57,246 nt of DNA from Methanosphaera stadtmanae (lineage in GTDB: Archaea > Methanobacteriota > Methanobacteria > Methanobacteriales > Methanobacteriaceae). The DNA lies in assembly GCA_015062805.1 (NCBI GenBank), contig SUTQ01000004.1:2283-59528 (forward strand), given 5' to 3'. Both the position numbers and the translations under genes were made by a program. Numbering within the stretch: the first letter of the stretch is position 1; each line of letters starts with the position of its first letter. This document shows positions 7,882 through 15,815 of the stretch, piece by piece. The notes beneath the pieces were generated by a model. That model was not told where the DNA came from and did not search any database. It was given only the letters and a program-made list of their open reading frames with translations.

Positions 7882-9141
7882 GTGACATTTAAAGATGCCT
7901 TTAAAAATCGTTTAAAGAAATATCCTTCAATAGTTTCTATATTAATATTTATATCGGTCTTGGGACCTGGCTTAATAACGGCAATGGTTGATAATGACTG
8001 TGCAGGAATATTGACATATTCGTTGGCAGGAGCTCAATATGGATATAATTTAATCTGGACTTTTATTCCAATGATCTTTTCACTCATGGTTGCTCAAGAA
8101 ATGGGAGTTAGGATGGGAATAATATCAGGAAAAGGACTAGCAAGTCTAATAAGAGAAAAAGTTGGAGTAAAGCTAACCATGTTTATCATGATAGGTTTAC
8201 TCTTAGCGAATCTTGGAAACACTCTTGCAGAATTTTCAGGTATAGTCGTATCTTCTGAAATATTTGGAATTCCACCATTTATATCTGTAATACTTGCAGC
8301 AATATTAATATGGTTGCTTGTAATTAAAGGAAGCTACAAGAACGTTGAAAAGATATTTATAGTATTGTCCCTGGTTTATATTTCATATATAATAGCCGGA
8401 TTAATGGCAAATCCTGATTGGGGACAAGTAACTACTTCTGTAGTACCGAAAATACATTGGGAAAAGGATTATATAGTGATGGTAGTAGGACTTATAGGAA
8501 CAACAATAGCACCATGGATGCAGTTTTACCTTCAATCCTCGGTAGTGGAAAAAGGAGTAAGTCGTGATGAATTAAAATACTCAAGAGCAGAATCAATAAT
8601 TGGACCAATGTTTACAGGAATAGTGGCTTTGTTTATCCTGATTGCTTGTGCAGCAACAATAAATATTTCAGGAACTCCCGTTACTGATGTTCAAGACATA
8701 GCTCATGCACTCATTCCCGTAGCCGGGGAATATGCAGGATTTTTATTTGGTTTGGGATTTCTTAATGCATCATTATTCAGTGCAATAATACTGCCGTTGT
8801 CAACAGCTTATTATGTATGTGAAAGTCTTGGTTTTGAAACGGGAATATCAAAAGACTTTAAGGAAGCACCAGTTTTCCATGGATTATATGCGGGGATGAT
8901 TTTCGTATGTGCAATATTAATATTAATACCTAATATTCCTTTGATGGAGATATTACTGTTTTCACAGGTAATCAATGGTATTTTATTACCAGTAATATTG
9001 GTACTGATGCTTTTAATAATAAATGATAAACGTATAATGGGAGATTATGTCAATTCTAAATGGTATAACATTATTGCATGGTTGATAACTGTTATTATCA
9101 CAATATTGGTAATAATTTTAGTAGTATCAAGTTTTATCTAA
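7882..9141 (+). CDS. Nramp-family divalent metal transporter (NRMT-like motifs)
   Basis: 419 residues from a GTG with GGAGG 6 bases before it; about eleven hydrophobic helices fill the protein. It opens in Nramp style (GPGLITAMVDNDCAGILTYS), but where transition-metal Nramps have DPGN the motif here is DNDCAG, close to the DDPSG of the Nramp-related Mg2+ transporters. In the sixth helix, GTTIAPWMQFYLQSS has Ala where manganese/iron Nramps have the metal-binding Met. Both changes point to Mg2+ rather than Mn2+/Fe2+ as substrate, an inference. The MgtE-N/CBS partner immediately upstream fits this. The TAA stop lies in a terminal stem-loop. Confidence 0.87.
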   Translation: MTFKDAFKNRLKKYPSIVSILIFISVLGPGLITAMVDNDCAGILTYSLAGAQYGYNLIWTFIPMIFSLMVAQEMGVRMGIISGKGLASLIREKVGVKLTMFIMIGLLLANLGNTLAEFSGIVVSSEIFGIPPFISVILAAILIWLLVIKGSYKNVEKIFIVLSLVYISYIIAGLMANPDWGQVTTSVVPKIHWEKDYIVMVVGLIGTTIAPWMQFYLQSSVVEKGVSRDELKYSRAESIIGPMFTGIVALFILIACAATINISGTPVTDVQDIAHALIPVAGEYAGFLFGLGFLNASLFSAIILPLSTAYYVCESLGFETGISKDFKEAPVFHGLYAGMIFVCAILILIPNIPLMEILLFSQVINGILLPVILVLMLLIINDKRIMGDYVNSKWYNIIAWLITVIITILVIILVVSSFI

Positions 9142-9152
9142 TTTAGATAAAA
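9132..9152 (+). terminator. Stem-loop overlapping the transporter stop codon
   Basis: TTTTATCTA (9132-9140) pairs perfectly with TAGATAAAA (9144-9152) around a 3-base loop. The TAA stop (9139-9141) spans the stem-loop boundary. The following T tract is weak and interrupted, so it could be a terminator or an mRNA 3'-end structure. Confidence 0.4.
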
Positions 9153-9184
9153 TTATTATAATTTTACATTCGGAGAGGATTAAT

Positions 9185-9910
9185 TTGACAGTAATTAAGC
9201 TTATAAAAGAAATTACTTCACATGATACGGTAAAGATTATTTCTGAATCTTTTACTGGCGATTTAAAACCAATTACTTTTGGTAAATTAGCATGTATAAT
9301 GGATAATAATATTTTGGTGGATATTCAGGAAGTAACAACTGGAAAGAATACATTTAGTTTCGATGTTTCGGATATTTTTGAAAATAACAAGGAACATGTT
9401 CTTCGATTTGAATATTCTGGCTCATATCAAGCAGAAAAAAAGTCGGTTTCAACAATAATATCTGTTAATAAAACAGACAATCAAAAAATAAAAGCTAAGA
9501 TAGTTGCCGATGATTATTTTGCAGATAGAGGTGTAAAATTTAAATTTACGTCTTATTTGGATACAGTTGATGAAATACTTATTGAAGGTAAAGCAGTATT
9601 AAAAATGGATAATAAAACCATTAATCAAACTGAAATCGTTGATAATAAGGCAGAAATAGAACATGAAATAACAAACATGATTTTAGATGAGCATGTCATG
9701 TCCTGGAAGTATGAAACTAATCAGGGTACCTTTTCAACCTCTTCTGTACTATATTTATCACCAAAAACTTCAGTTCTTTCTACAGAATATTATGAAAACA
9801 ATGGAGTTACAGATGAAGTTAGAAAACTATTGAACGAGGATAACATCAAAACTAACAATAAATCCGAAAAAAACTTTTTTAATAAGATTAAACAGATGTT
9901 TGGGGAATAA
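9185..9910 (+). CDS. Hypothetical protein, 241 aa, paired with the AlgX-like gene
   Basis: Start TTG with GGAGAGG 7-8 bases upstream. Not recognised. The sequence is rich in predicted beta strands without signal peptide or membrane helix: NILVDIQEVTTGKNTFSFDV and HVLRFEYSGSYQAEKKSV, then a second similar half (about 105-205) with VKFKFTSYLDTVDEILIEGK and SWKYETNQGTFSTSSVLYL. This suggests two Ig-like sandwich domains. A charged C-terminal tail ends KNFFNKIKQMFGE. It is separated from the next gene by only 2 bases, so the two products probably act together. Confidence 0.7.
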   Translation: MTVIKLIKEITSHDTVKIISESFTGDLKPITFGKLACIMDNNILVDIQEVTTGKNTFSFDVSDIFENNKEHVLRFEYSGSYQAEKKSVSTIISVNKTDNQKIKAKIVADDYFADRGVKFKFTSYLDTVDEILIEGKAVLKMDNKTINQTEIVDNKAEIEHEITNMILDEHVMSWKYETNQGTFSTSSVLYLSPKTSVLSTEYYENNGVTDEVRKLLNEDNIKTNNKSEKNFFNKIKQMFGE

Positions 9911-9912
9911 TA

Positions 9913-10791
9913 ATGTCTTTTGATGATTTAGATTTAACTGTAGAAAAATTTGAGATGATAAAATGTGTAGGGTTGGATAATTATTTGTTTTTAACAAATG
10001 ATTCCAATTATGAGTTAATTCAACATTACTCAGAGAATTTTCAAAATAATTTTGATGAAAAGCGTTTTAGGGAAAGTTACAATTCCAAAAAAGAATATTG
10101 TAATGAAAAGGGAATTGATTATAGGTTCTATATTGTACCAGATAAAAGTGTAATATGTAAGGAATATCTTCCAATAACTCCAAAAGTTTTAAAAAGAAAT
10201 TTTGATTCTGTTAGTGACTTAGTAAATGATTATAAAGATATACTGGATCCAACGGATTATTATAAAAGTGATTCCCATATAAATTTTAAAGGTGCTTTAA
10301 AATATTCTGCAGAGATAATGCATGATATAAGAAGCCAAGTAAGTAGTGAAAAGTATTTAGAAACATTAAAGGAGAATCTGGTTCATAAAAAAATTAGTGT
10401 TGATGGAGATTTATATAAGTTTAAAAATCCTGATAGTTCAAAAAGAGAAGTAATAGATTTCTATGAGTTTCCATTAATGGAGTATTCTAATCAATATAGG
10501 TATTTTGATGATCCTTTTACGATGCCTGAAGAATTTTCTAAAGTTGGTAAAAGAGAATCTTTTTACATTAGAAATAGATTTAGTTTAACTGATTTAAACT
10601 GTTTATTTTTACGGGATTCAACATTAATTCGTTTTTTAAATCCATTGAACGTGTTTTTTAAAAGCATGTTTGCATATTGGGATCATTGGTATTTTAACAC
10701 GGATTTAATTGAATGGTATAAACCGGATGTTATTATTGAAATAAGAACCGAAAGATTCTTGGAAAATATGAAGTATGAAAAAGTTGAATGA
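9913..10791 (+). CDS. AlgX/AlgJ SGNH-hydrolase-like domain protein
   Basis: 292 residues. The pattern fits the AlgX/AlgJ acetyltransferase fold: YIVPDKSVICKEYLP near residue 75, DYYKSDSHINFKGALKYSAE near residues 115-135 (the Asp-x-His pair, normally DTHW..G), and LFLRDSTLIRFLNPL near residue 235 (normally GDS, catalytic Ser kept, Gly replaced by Arg), ending PDVIIEIRTERFLEN. Relatives O-acetylate surface polysaccharides. No signal peptide or membrane helix is visible, so the protein appears cytosolic, which is unusual for the family. The assignment rests on motif spacing only; the substrate is unknown. Confidence 0.6.
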   Translation: MSFDDLDLTVEKFEMIKCVGLDNYLFLTNDSNYELIQHYSENFQNNFDEKRFRESYNSKKEYCNEKGIDYRFYIVPDKSVICKEYLPITPKVLKRNFDSVSDLVNDYKDILDPTDYYKSDSHINFKGALKYSAEIMHDIRSQVSSEKYLETLKENLVHKKISVDGDLYKFKNPDSSKREVIDFYEFPLMEYSNQYRYFDDPFTMPEEFSKVGKRESFYIRNRFSLTDLNCLFLRDSTLIRFLNPLNVFFKSMFAYWDHWYFNTDLIEWYKPDVIIEIRTERFLENMKYEKVE

Positions 10792-10792
10792 C

Positions 10793-11377
10793 TTATTTGA
10801 AGGCGGTTATTAGTGTTATATCTTCAAAGAAAATATGTTCTATAGCCGTAATTTCAGCTTCAAAACCCATTTTTTCAAACATTTCCAGGGTTTTTTCATT
10901 ATCTGATAATGATGATTGGACCAACTGGATAATTCCATCTTTTTTTAAGTAACCAGGAGCCTGTTTAATGAATTTGTCAATGACGTCGCGTCCACTTTCT
11001 CCACCATCCCATGCCTTGGAATAATCATCATCAACATGTTCTTCTTCAATTACAGGTAGATAAGGTGTGTTAAAAAGTATTAAATCATATTTATCATTAA
11101 TATTTTCAAATAAATCACTTAAAAAAACAGTAATATTTTCTCTTTTGTTAAGTTTAATATTATTTTTAGCACATTTAATTGCATGAGGATTAATATCAGT
11201 ACTGGTTACTTCATGACATTTCAATGATGCAGTTATACTTACAATCCCACTTCCAGTTCCAATTTCCAATACTTTATCTGAAGATTTGATTTTTAGGTTA
11301 TCTATTAATAGGAAAGTATCCTCTGCAGGCGGATAAACCTCTTCACATTCATTATATTCTACACCATTATAATTCAT
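10793..11377 (-). CDS. HemK-family (Mtq2/HemK2-like) class I methyltransferase
   Basis: 194 residues. Motif I is VLEIGTGSGIVSITAS and motif IV is LILFNTPYLPVIEE, the HemK N-P-P-Y signature with the second position changed to Thr. The short length without the bacterial N-terminal helical domain fits the archaeal/eukaryotic HemK2 form, which methylates the Gln of the GGQ motif in release factor aRF1. Its start overlaps the ksgA stop by 4 bases, and archaeal genomes commonly keep HemK2 next to ksgA. The 3' end lies 1 base from the convergent AlgX-like gene. Confidence 0.82.
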   Translation of the reverse strand: MNYNGVEYNECEEVYPPAEDTFLLIDNLKIKSSDKVLEIGTGSGIVSITASLKCHEVTSTDINPHAIKCAKNNIKLNKRENITVFLSDLFENINDKYDLILFNTPYLPVIEEEHVDDDYSKAWDGGESGRDVIDKFIKQAPGYLKKDGIIQLVQSSLSDNEKTLEMFEKMGFEAEITAIEHIFFEDITLITAFK

Positions 11378-12192
11378 AGTTTATCTCCTAAAATTGTAGA
11401 TATTTCAAGTATTTCTTCTGGACTAAGTTTGAACACTTTATTTTCAAGCAATTCAGAATCAATATCCTCTAAAATATTTTTTAATTCTTTTTTATCATAA
11501 TTGATTTCATGAGAAGATTGAATAAGTGCTTTTTTAGCCTTTTTGTTTCTATGTTGGAATAGGGCTCTTGTTACATCATCAAATAATTTATTAAGGGTTA
11601 CTTCTTTTTTTGGGATTAATTCGATGACTGCACTATTGACTTTGGGTTGTGGTAAAAATGCTTTGGGAGGTAAAGTGTCAATAATTTCAATGTCAGCTCT
11701 AAAATATAATGCCACAGAAAGTCTAGAGTACTCTTTTGTATCGTATTTTGCATTCATTCTTTTAGCAAATTCCAGTTGATACATCAGAACAGCTTTTTTA
11801 AAGTCATATTCTAATAATTTAAACGTAATTGGTGATGATATCTGGTATGGTAAATTAGAAACCACCTTGTCAAAATGTGGAAAATCAATTTTTAATGCAT
11901 CTTCATTAATAACTTCAATGTTTGTAATGTTCTCTTGAACTATTCTGTCCCTCAAAATCTCTGATATTATAGGATCCTTTTCTATAGCAATCACTTTTAA
12001 TGCTTTTTTTGCCATAGGGATAGTTAAAGTACCGATACCTGCCCCAATTTCCAGAATTGTTTCATTTGATTGAATGTCTGCATGATTAAGGATATTATTT
12101 AACTTATTATTATCTATAAGGTAGTTTTGACTTTTATTCTTATCTAATCTTATGTTGTATTTATTTAAAATGTCTCTGGTATTGTTAGGCAT
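11374..12192 (-). CDS. rsmA: 16S rRNA dimethyladenosine transferase KsgA (RsmA)
   Basis: 272 residues, normal length. It opens with KYNIRLDKNKSQNYLIDNNK, the family signature, then motif I ILEIGAGIGTLTIPMA (about 45-60), VIAIEKDP, and motif IV VSNLPYQISSPITFKLLEY (N-L-P-Y). The C-terminal helical domain includes LFQHRNKKAKKAL. It dimethylates two adjacent adenines in the 3' hairpin of 16S rRNA late in 30S assembly. It sits downstream of rpl21e and rpo4, the usual euryarchaeal order, but the DUF655 gene often found just before ksgA is absent; only an 87-base gap separates it from rpo4. Confidence 0.95.
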   Translation of the reverse strand: MPNNTRDILNKYNIRLDKNKSQNYLIDNNKLNNILNHADIQSNETILEIGAGIGTLTIPMAKKALKVIAIEKDPIISEILRDRIVQENITNIEVINEDALKIDFPHFDKVVSNLPYQISSPITFKLLEYDFKKAVLMYQLEFAKRMNAKYDTKEYSRLSVALYFRADIEIIDTLPPKAFLPQPKVNSAVIELIPKKEVTLNKLFDDVTRALFQHRNKKAKKALIQSSHEINYDKKELKNILEDIDSELLENKVFKLSPEEILEISTILGDKL

Positions 12193-12279
12193 ATCAATAT
12201 CTCAATTAAGTTTTTAATAGAAAAGTAAGTATATAAATTTGGGAGGTCAGTTCTTAAAGATAAGAAGTAGAGGATTGAT

Positions 12280-12642
12280 TTATCGGTATTGGTCCAATAA
12301 ATCTAAAATATTTTGCAAAACATCTGTTTCGTAGTTTCCTCTTTCTTTTGCAAATATTAATCTTAAGTCATCAAGATCTTCAGGCATTAAATCCACTACT
12401 TTCACTGCTTGAGCAGGTGTTAAATATTCTTCAAGTTTTGTTACTAACTCTCTAGCATCATCCGCATCAAGTAGTGCAAACTTACTGACATAGTCAATAG
12501 TTAAGTTTTGTTCATATGTAAATTGGCGGCCATCGACTTCGTTATTTTCATCAGCTTTTTCTTCTACTTTTTTCATTAGAATTTCTTTTGCTTCAGATAT
12601 TGTAATAGGTTTAGTATCAATGACTTTTTTTCCAATCATCAT
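12280..12642 (-). CDS. rpoF: RNA polymerase subunit Rpo4 (RpoF)
   Basis: 120 residues from ATG 12642 (alternatives GTG 12648 and ATG 12639). Predominantly helical with the HRDC-like C-terminal part: TYEQNLTIDYVSKFALLDADDARELVTKLEEYLTP and VVDLMPEDLDDLRLIFAKE are diagnostic of archaeal RpoF/Rpb4. With Rpo7 it makes the stalk of RNA polymerase. The start region overlaps the end of rpl21e, whose TGA supplies part of a GAGTGAT ribosome-binding site, so the two are coupled. Confidence 0.93.
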   Translation of the reverse strand: MMIGKKVIDTKPITISEAKEILMKKVEEKADENNEVDGRQFTYEQNLTIDYVSKFALLDADDARELVTKLEEYLTPAQAVKVVDLMPEDLDDLRLIFAKERGNYETDVLQNILDLLDQYR

Positions 12643-12644
12643 AA

Positions 12645-12941
12645 TCACTCTTGTACTTGTAATTTGAGATGTTCTGGTCTAATAATTAATTCTTTAGCTT
12701 TGTTTCCATCTTTAATAGCAACAAGGTATGCTCTTCCTTTTTGTCCTACAATTTCACCGGTTTTTCCGTGGAATCTAGGGTGTGGTTGTCCTTTTTGGAA
12801 ACTTGAATCTGTAATTATATGTACTTTTTGACCATTTTCAAATACTTGTATTTTTTTACTTATAATATTAGCTCGTTTAGGTCTGATACTTTTTTTAAGT
12901 TTATATCTTGATCGACTTTTAAATCCTTTTGATTTTTTCAT
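12645..12941 (-). CDS. rpl21e: 50S ribosomal protein L21e
   Basis: 98 residues, very basic. MKKSKGFKSRSRYKLKKSIR and GQKVHIITDSSFQKGQPHPRFHGKTGEIVGQKGRAYLVAI match archaeal eL21 over its whole length. It heads the rpl21e-rpo4-ksgA-hemK2 unit on the minus strand. The leader is long and contains an imperfect 19-base tandem repeat, so expression may be regulated at the leader. Confidence 0.95.
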   Translation of the reverse strand: MKKSKGFKSRSRYKLKKSIRPKRANIISKKIQVFENGQKVHIITDSSFQKGQPHPRFHGKTGEIVGQKGRAYLVAIKDGNKAKELIIRPEHLKLQVQE

Positions 12942-13386
12942 CTTTTATCATCTCATTTATGTTATAGAATTTATTTTTATAGGTTTTTTTGTGAGTTATA
13001 GGTTTTTCACAAATAATAAGGTTTTTTAGTCTTATAGGTTTAGACTATAGCTAATTATTAGTATAACTAATTATTTTGAATACTAAATTCTAATTATCCT
13101 GTAATGAGTTATTTCTTCGATTAATTTCTTTAGAGCTAAGAAAGAAATTAAAAAAATTTATTATAAACATATTCTTGCATATAATGTTTTATAAAACAAG
13201 AGTATCCTATGTTCTAATATTATATTATATATATAATTTTTATTCTTTATATATCTTACATTCTTTTATTTATGATATTTAATAAAACAAAATTTTATTT
13301 TCAATTAGAGTAATATACATAATAAAGAGTAATTATAAAAATTGTGTGTTTTGTCATGATTTGGAAATAATATTGGGGGGGATATT
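12942..13386. promoter_or_regulatory. Divergent region with tandem repeats and a perfect inverted repeat
   Basis: 445 bases between rpl21e (minus) and the adhesin-like gene (plus). On the rpl21e side TATAGG followed by T-rich sequence recurs at 12978, 12997, 13016 (as ATAAGG) and 13033, spaced 19, 19 and 17 bases; some copies are flanked by short stems (GTGA/TCAC, AGTCT/AGACT). In the middle AATTTCTTT (13123-13131) pairs perfectly with AAAGAAATT (13141-13149). On the adhesin side several TATA-like runs (13215-13325) precede a GGGGGG ribosome-binding site at 13375-13380. Confidence 0.5.
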
Positions 13387-15783
13387 ATTAAATATATAAA
13401 ATATTCTATTTTTGCAATATGTCTATTATTATTTATGGGAGCTTCGTTTGCTACAAATATTGGAGAAAATCATAGTTTTGAAAATAATGAACAAGTTTTT
13501 ATCCAAAAAACCAGTCAAATAGATGATACTTCTAAAGTTAACAACGAATTTTCTAATGATTTGATGTCTACAAATAATTCTTTAAAAAAAACTAATACTT
13601 CTTCAATAGATATTATGAAAAAAGGTATTAATCAACCTAATCAAGAATCAACTGGTTTGGGGATGATTAAAAAGATTTATGTTGATCAAAAATTTAATAA
13701 TTCAAAACAATTAGGAACAAGAGAAAATCCTTATTATACGTTAGATTTAGCTTTAAACAGCACTTTAAATAAATATAATAATATAATTTATTTAAACGAA
13801 GGAACATATAAACTTTCGAATACTCACAATATATTAAAAAATATTTCACTGATAGGAAGTAATAGGGGAAAAACAATAATCAATTGTAATTCAAAACAGG
13901 GTTTCAGAGTTTATAAAGGATCTATATTAACCTTTGAAAATTTAACAGTCACAAATGCAAATTATTCACAGGGAGGTGCAGTATTATTATCTTCAAATTC
14001 TAAATTAATTATTAATAATTGTACCTTTAAGAAAAATAAAGGAAATAACGGGGCAGTACTGTTTGGTTCAGGAGCAAATATTAGTGCAAACATTACTAAT
14101 TCAAGTTTTGAATCAAATACTGCTGTTAAATTTGGGGCAGCATTACAATTGGGTGGATATGATTCAATATATAATGTGATAAACTGTACCTTTATTAAAA
14201 ATATTCTTACCGATACAAATTATTCACACAGTACAGGAGGTGCAGCGATATATGCTTCAGCATATGCTTCAGTAAATGTGGATAATTCTGTTTTTAAAAA
14301 TAATGAAGCAATATGGGGAAATGCAATATTAAATGGTAATCATGCTACTTTAAGAGTTTATAATTCAAAATTTACAAGCAATATTGCAGTAAAAAATATT
14401 GAAGGTTCAAATAGGACAAAAGGGGGTGCAATAGCTGTTGGTAGTGGATATGCAGAGATAAACAACTGTTATTTTGAAAATAATATGGCAGATATAGGTG
14501 GAGCTATTTCAATAAATAGTGGAGAGAAAGCTTTAATCACTTCATGTCTGTTCCAAAAAAATATTGCTTATTATGAGGCAGGAGCAATAAATAATTATGG
14601 TTTATTGACTTTAAAAAACACTTCATTCATTAAAAATAGTGCAGAAAGATTTGGCGGAGCATTACTGGATAAAGGTGTTAATAATATTCTTATCGACAAA
14701 TGTACTTTTAAAGATAATAGAGTTTCAACATGTAAAAACGTTTCAGGGGTAACTCCAAAAGGTGGAGCAATTTATATTGTAAGTGGTGTTCCACAGTTTA
14801 CTATAAAAAATACGGTATTTGATCATAACAGTGCGTATTATGGAGGAGCAATTTTTTCATATTCCAATGTTCAATGGATAACCATTAAAAATTCCAAATT
14901 CAATAATAATACCGCTTGTTATGCGGGAGCATTATATATTTCTGGAGAAACCACTATAGATATTGATAAATGTACTTTCACTTATAATCGTGCTTTAAGA
15001 AAAGGTGGATCCATAGTAATTACGAACATGGTTCAAGGAAATTTCGTTAACACAAAATTTAACTATAATGTTGCAAATCAATCAAATGATGGTTATGGTG
15101 GAGTAATTTATTTAGATTCTTACTCAAGATTGGGATTTAACTATTGTCATTTTGCTTCTAATTATGCAAATATTAAAGGTGGAGTAATATACTCATCTTC
15201 AGTAGTGAATATTAGAATAGTTTTCTCTAATATGACTAAAAACACAGCAACAATTGGAAGTACTATATATTTGAATAACTCAAAAAATTATAAAAAATAT
15301 AAAAGTCAGATAATTTTAGATGGATCTTCATTTATAGCTAATCAAGGAAAATATGTGATGTACTCCTCTGAAGAGTATAATTCAACATATAATTATAATT
15401 TAATCAGAACTAGTTGGTGGGGAACAAACAATGTTCCAGGCAACATGACTTATAACTTTAAATTATTAAACTATCATCTTTTAACTGTTGCTCTAAATGA
15501 CATTGCCCTAAATACTAATTGGATTAAAGATGAAATTAACATAGTAGTAAACAGAACAAAAAATGCCGATAAAAATTTAATTATTACTATGAATACTATT
15601 AAAGAAAACAATGCTATCAGATATACTGATGCTTTTATACTTCCTAGAAAAGTAAGTCTTAGAGAAAATAATCAAAAAGTAGTCACAAAAGATTTCTATG
15701 TATATTATCATTTGGATATGAGTTTAGACAATATTATTGTAAAATTAGATTATCAAAGAATTACAATAAAAATAGTGGATTAA
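13387..15783 (+). CDS. Adhesin-like protein with parallel beta-helix repeats; probable ATT start
   Basis: About 798 residues. The first in-frame ATG (13435) would remove the signal peptide; upstream in the same frame lies IIKYIKYSIFAICLLLFMGA, a textbook signal sequence, directly after GGGGGG at 13375-13380, so translation probably starts at ATT 13387 or 13384. Residues about 100-650 form a right-handed beta-helix: recurring units such as NCTFKKNKGNNGAVLF, NSVFKNNEAIWGNAI and GGAISINS (N-C-x-F-x-x-N ... GGA). The last 120 residues are a different, non-repetitive module. Such adhesin-like proteins are abundant in gut Methanobacteriales and are thought to bind surfaces or partner cells. Confidence 0.88.
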   Translation: MKYIKYSIFAICLLLFMGASFATNIGENHSFENNEQVFIQKTSQIDDTSKVNNEFSNDLMSTNNSLKKTNTSSIDIMKKGINQPNQESTGLGMIKKIYVDQKFNNSKQLGTRENPYYTLDLALNSTLNKYNNIIYLNEGTYKLSNTHNILKNISLIGSNRGKTIINCNSKQGFRVYKGSILTFENLTVTNANYSQGGAVLLSSNSKLIINNCTFKKNKGNNGAVLFGSGANISANITNSSFESNTAVKFGAALQLGGYDSIYNVINCTFIKNILTDTNYSHSTGGAAIYASAYASVNVDNSVFKNNEAIWGNAILNGNHATLRVYNSKFTSNIAVKNIEGSNRTKGGAIAVGSGYAEINNCYFENNMADIGGAISINSGEKALITSCLFQKNIAYYEAGAINNYGLLTLKNTSFIKNSAERFGGALLDKGVNNILIDKCTFKDNRVSTCKNVSGVTPKGGAIYIVSGVPQFTIKNTVFDHNSAYYGGAIFSYSNVQWITIKNSKFNNNTACYAGALYISGETTIDIDKCTFTYNRALRKGGSIVITNMVQGNFVNTKFNYNVANQSNDGYGGVIYLDSYSRLGFNYCHFASNYANIKGGVIYSSSVVNIRIVFSNMTKNTATIGSTIYLNNSKNYKKYKSQIILDGSSFIANQGKYVMYSSEEYNSTYNYNLIRTSWWGTNNVPGNMTYNFKLLNYHLLTVALNDIALNTNWIKDEINIVVNRTKNADKNLIITMNTIKENNAIRYTDAFILPRKVSLRENNQKVVTKDFYVYYHLDMSLDNIIVKLDYQRITIKIVD

Positions 15784-15806
15784 TAGAAAATCTTTATTTT
15801 TCTATT
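15782..15806. terminator. Convergent stem-loop overlapping the adhesin stop codon
   Basis: AATAGAAAA (15782-15790) and TTTTCTATT (15798-15806) form a perfect 9-bp stem. The TAA stop of the adhesin-like gene is at 15781-15783. It lies between two converging genes and may serve both. Confidence 0.5.
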
Positions 15807-15815
15807 TTTGAAAAG

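Noticed and set aside
12277-12303. GATTTAT/ATAAATC inverted repeat at the rpo4 end
   Set aside because: It overlaps the stop codon, but a 13-base loop and no T tract make it weaker than the eleven cases counted.
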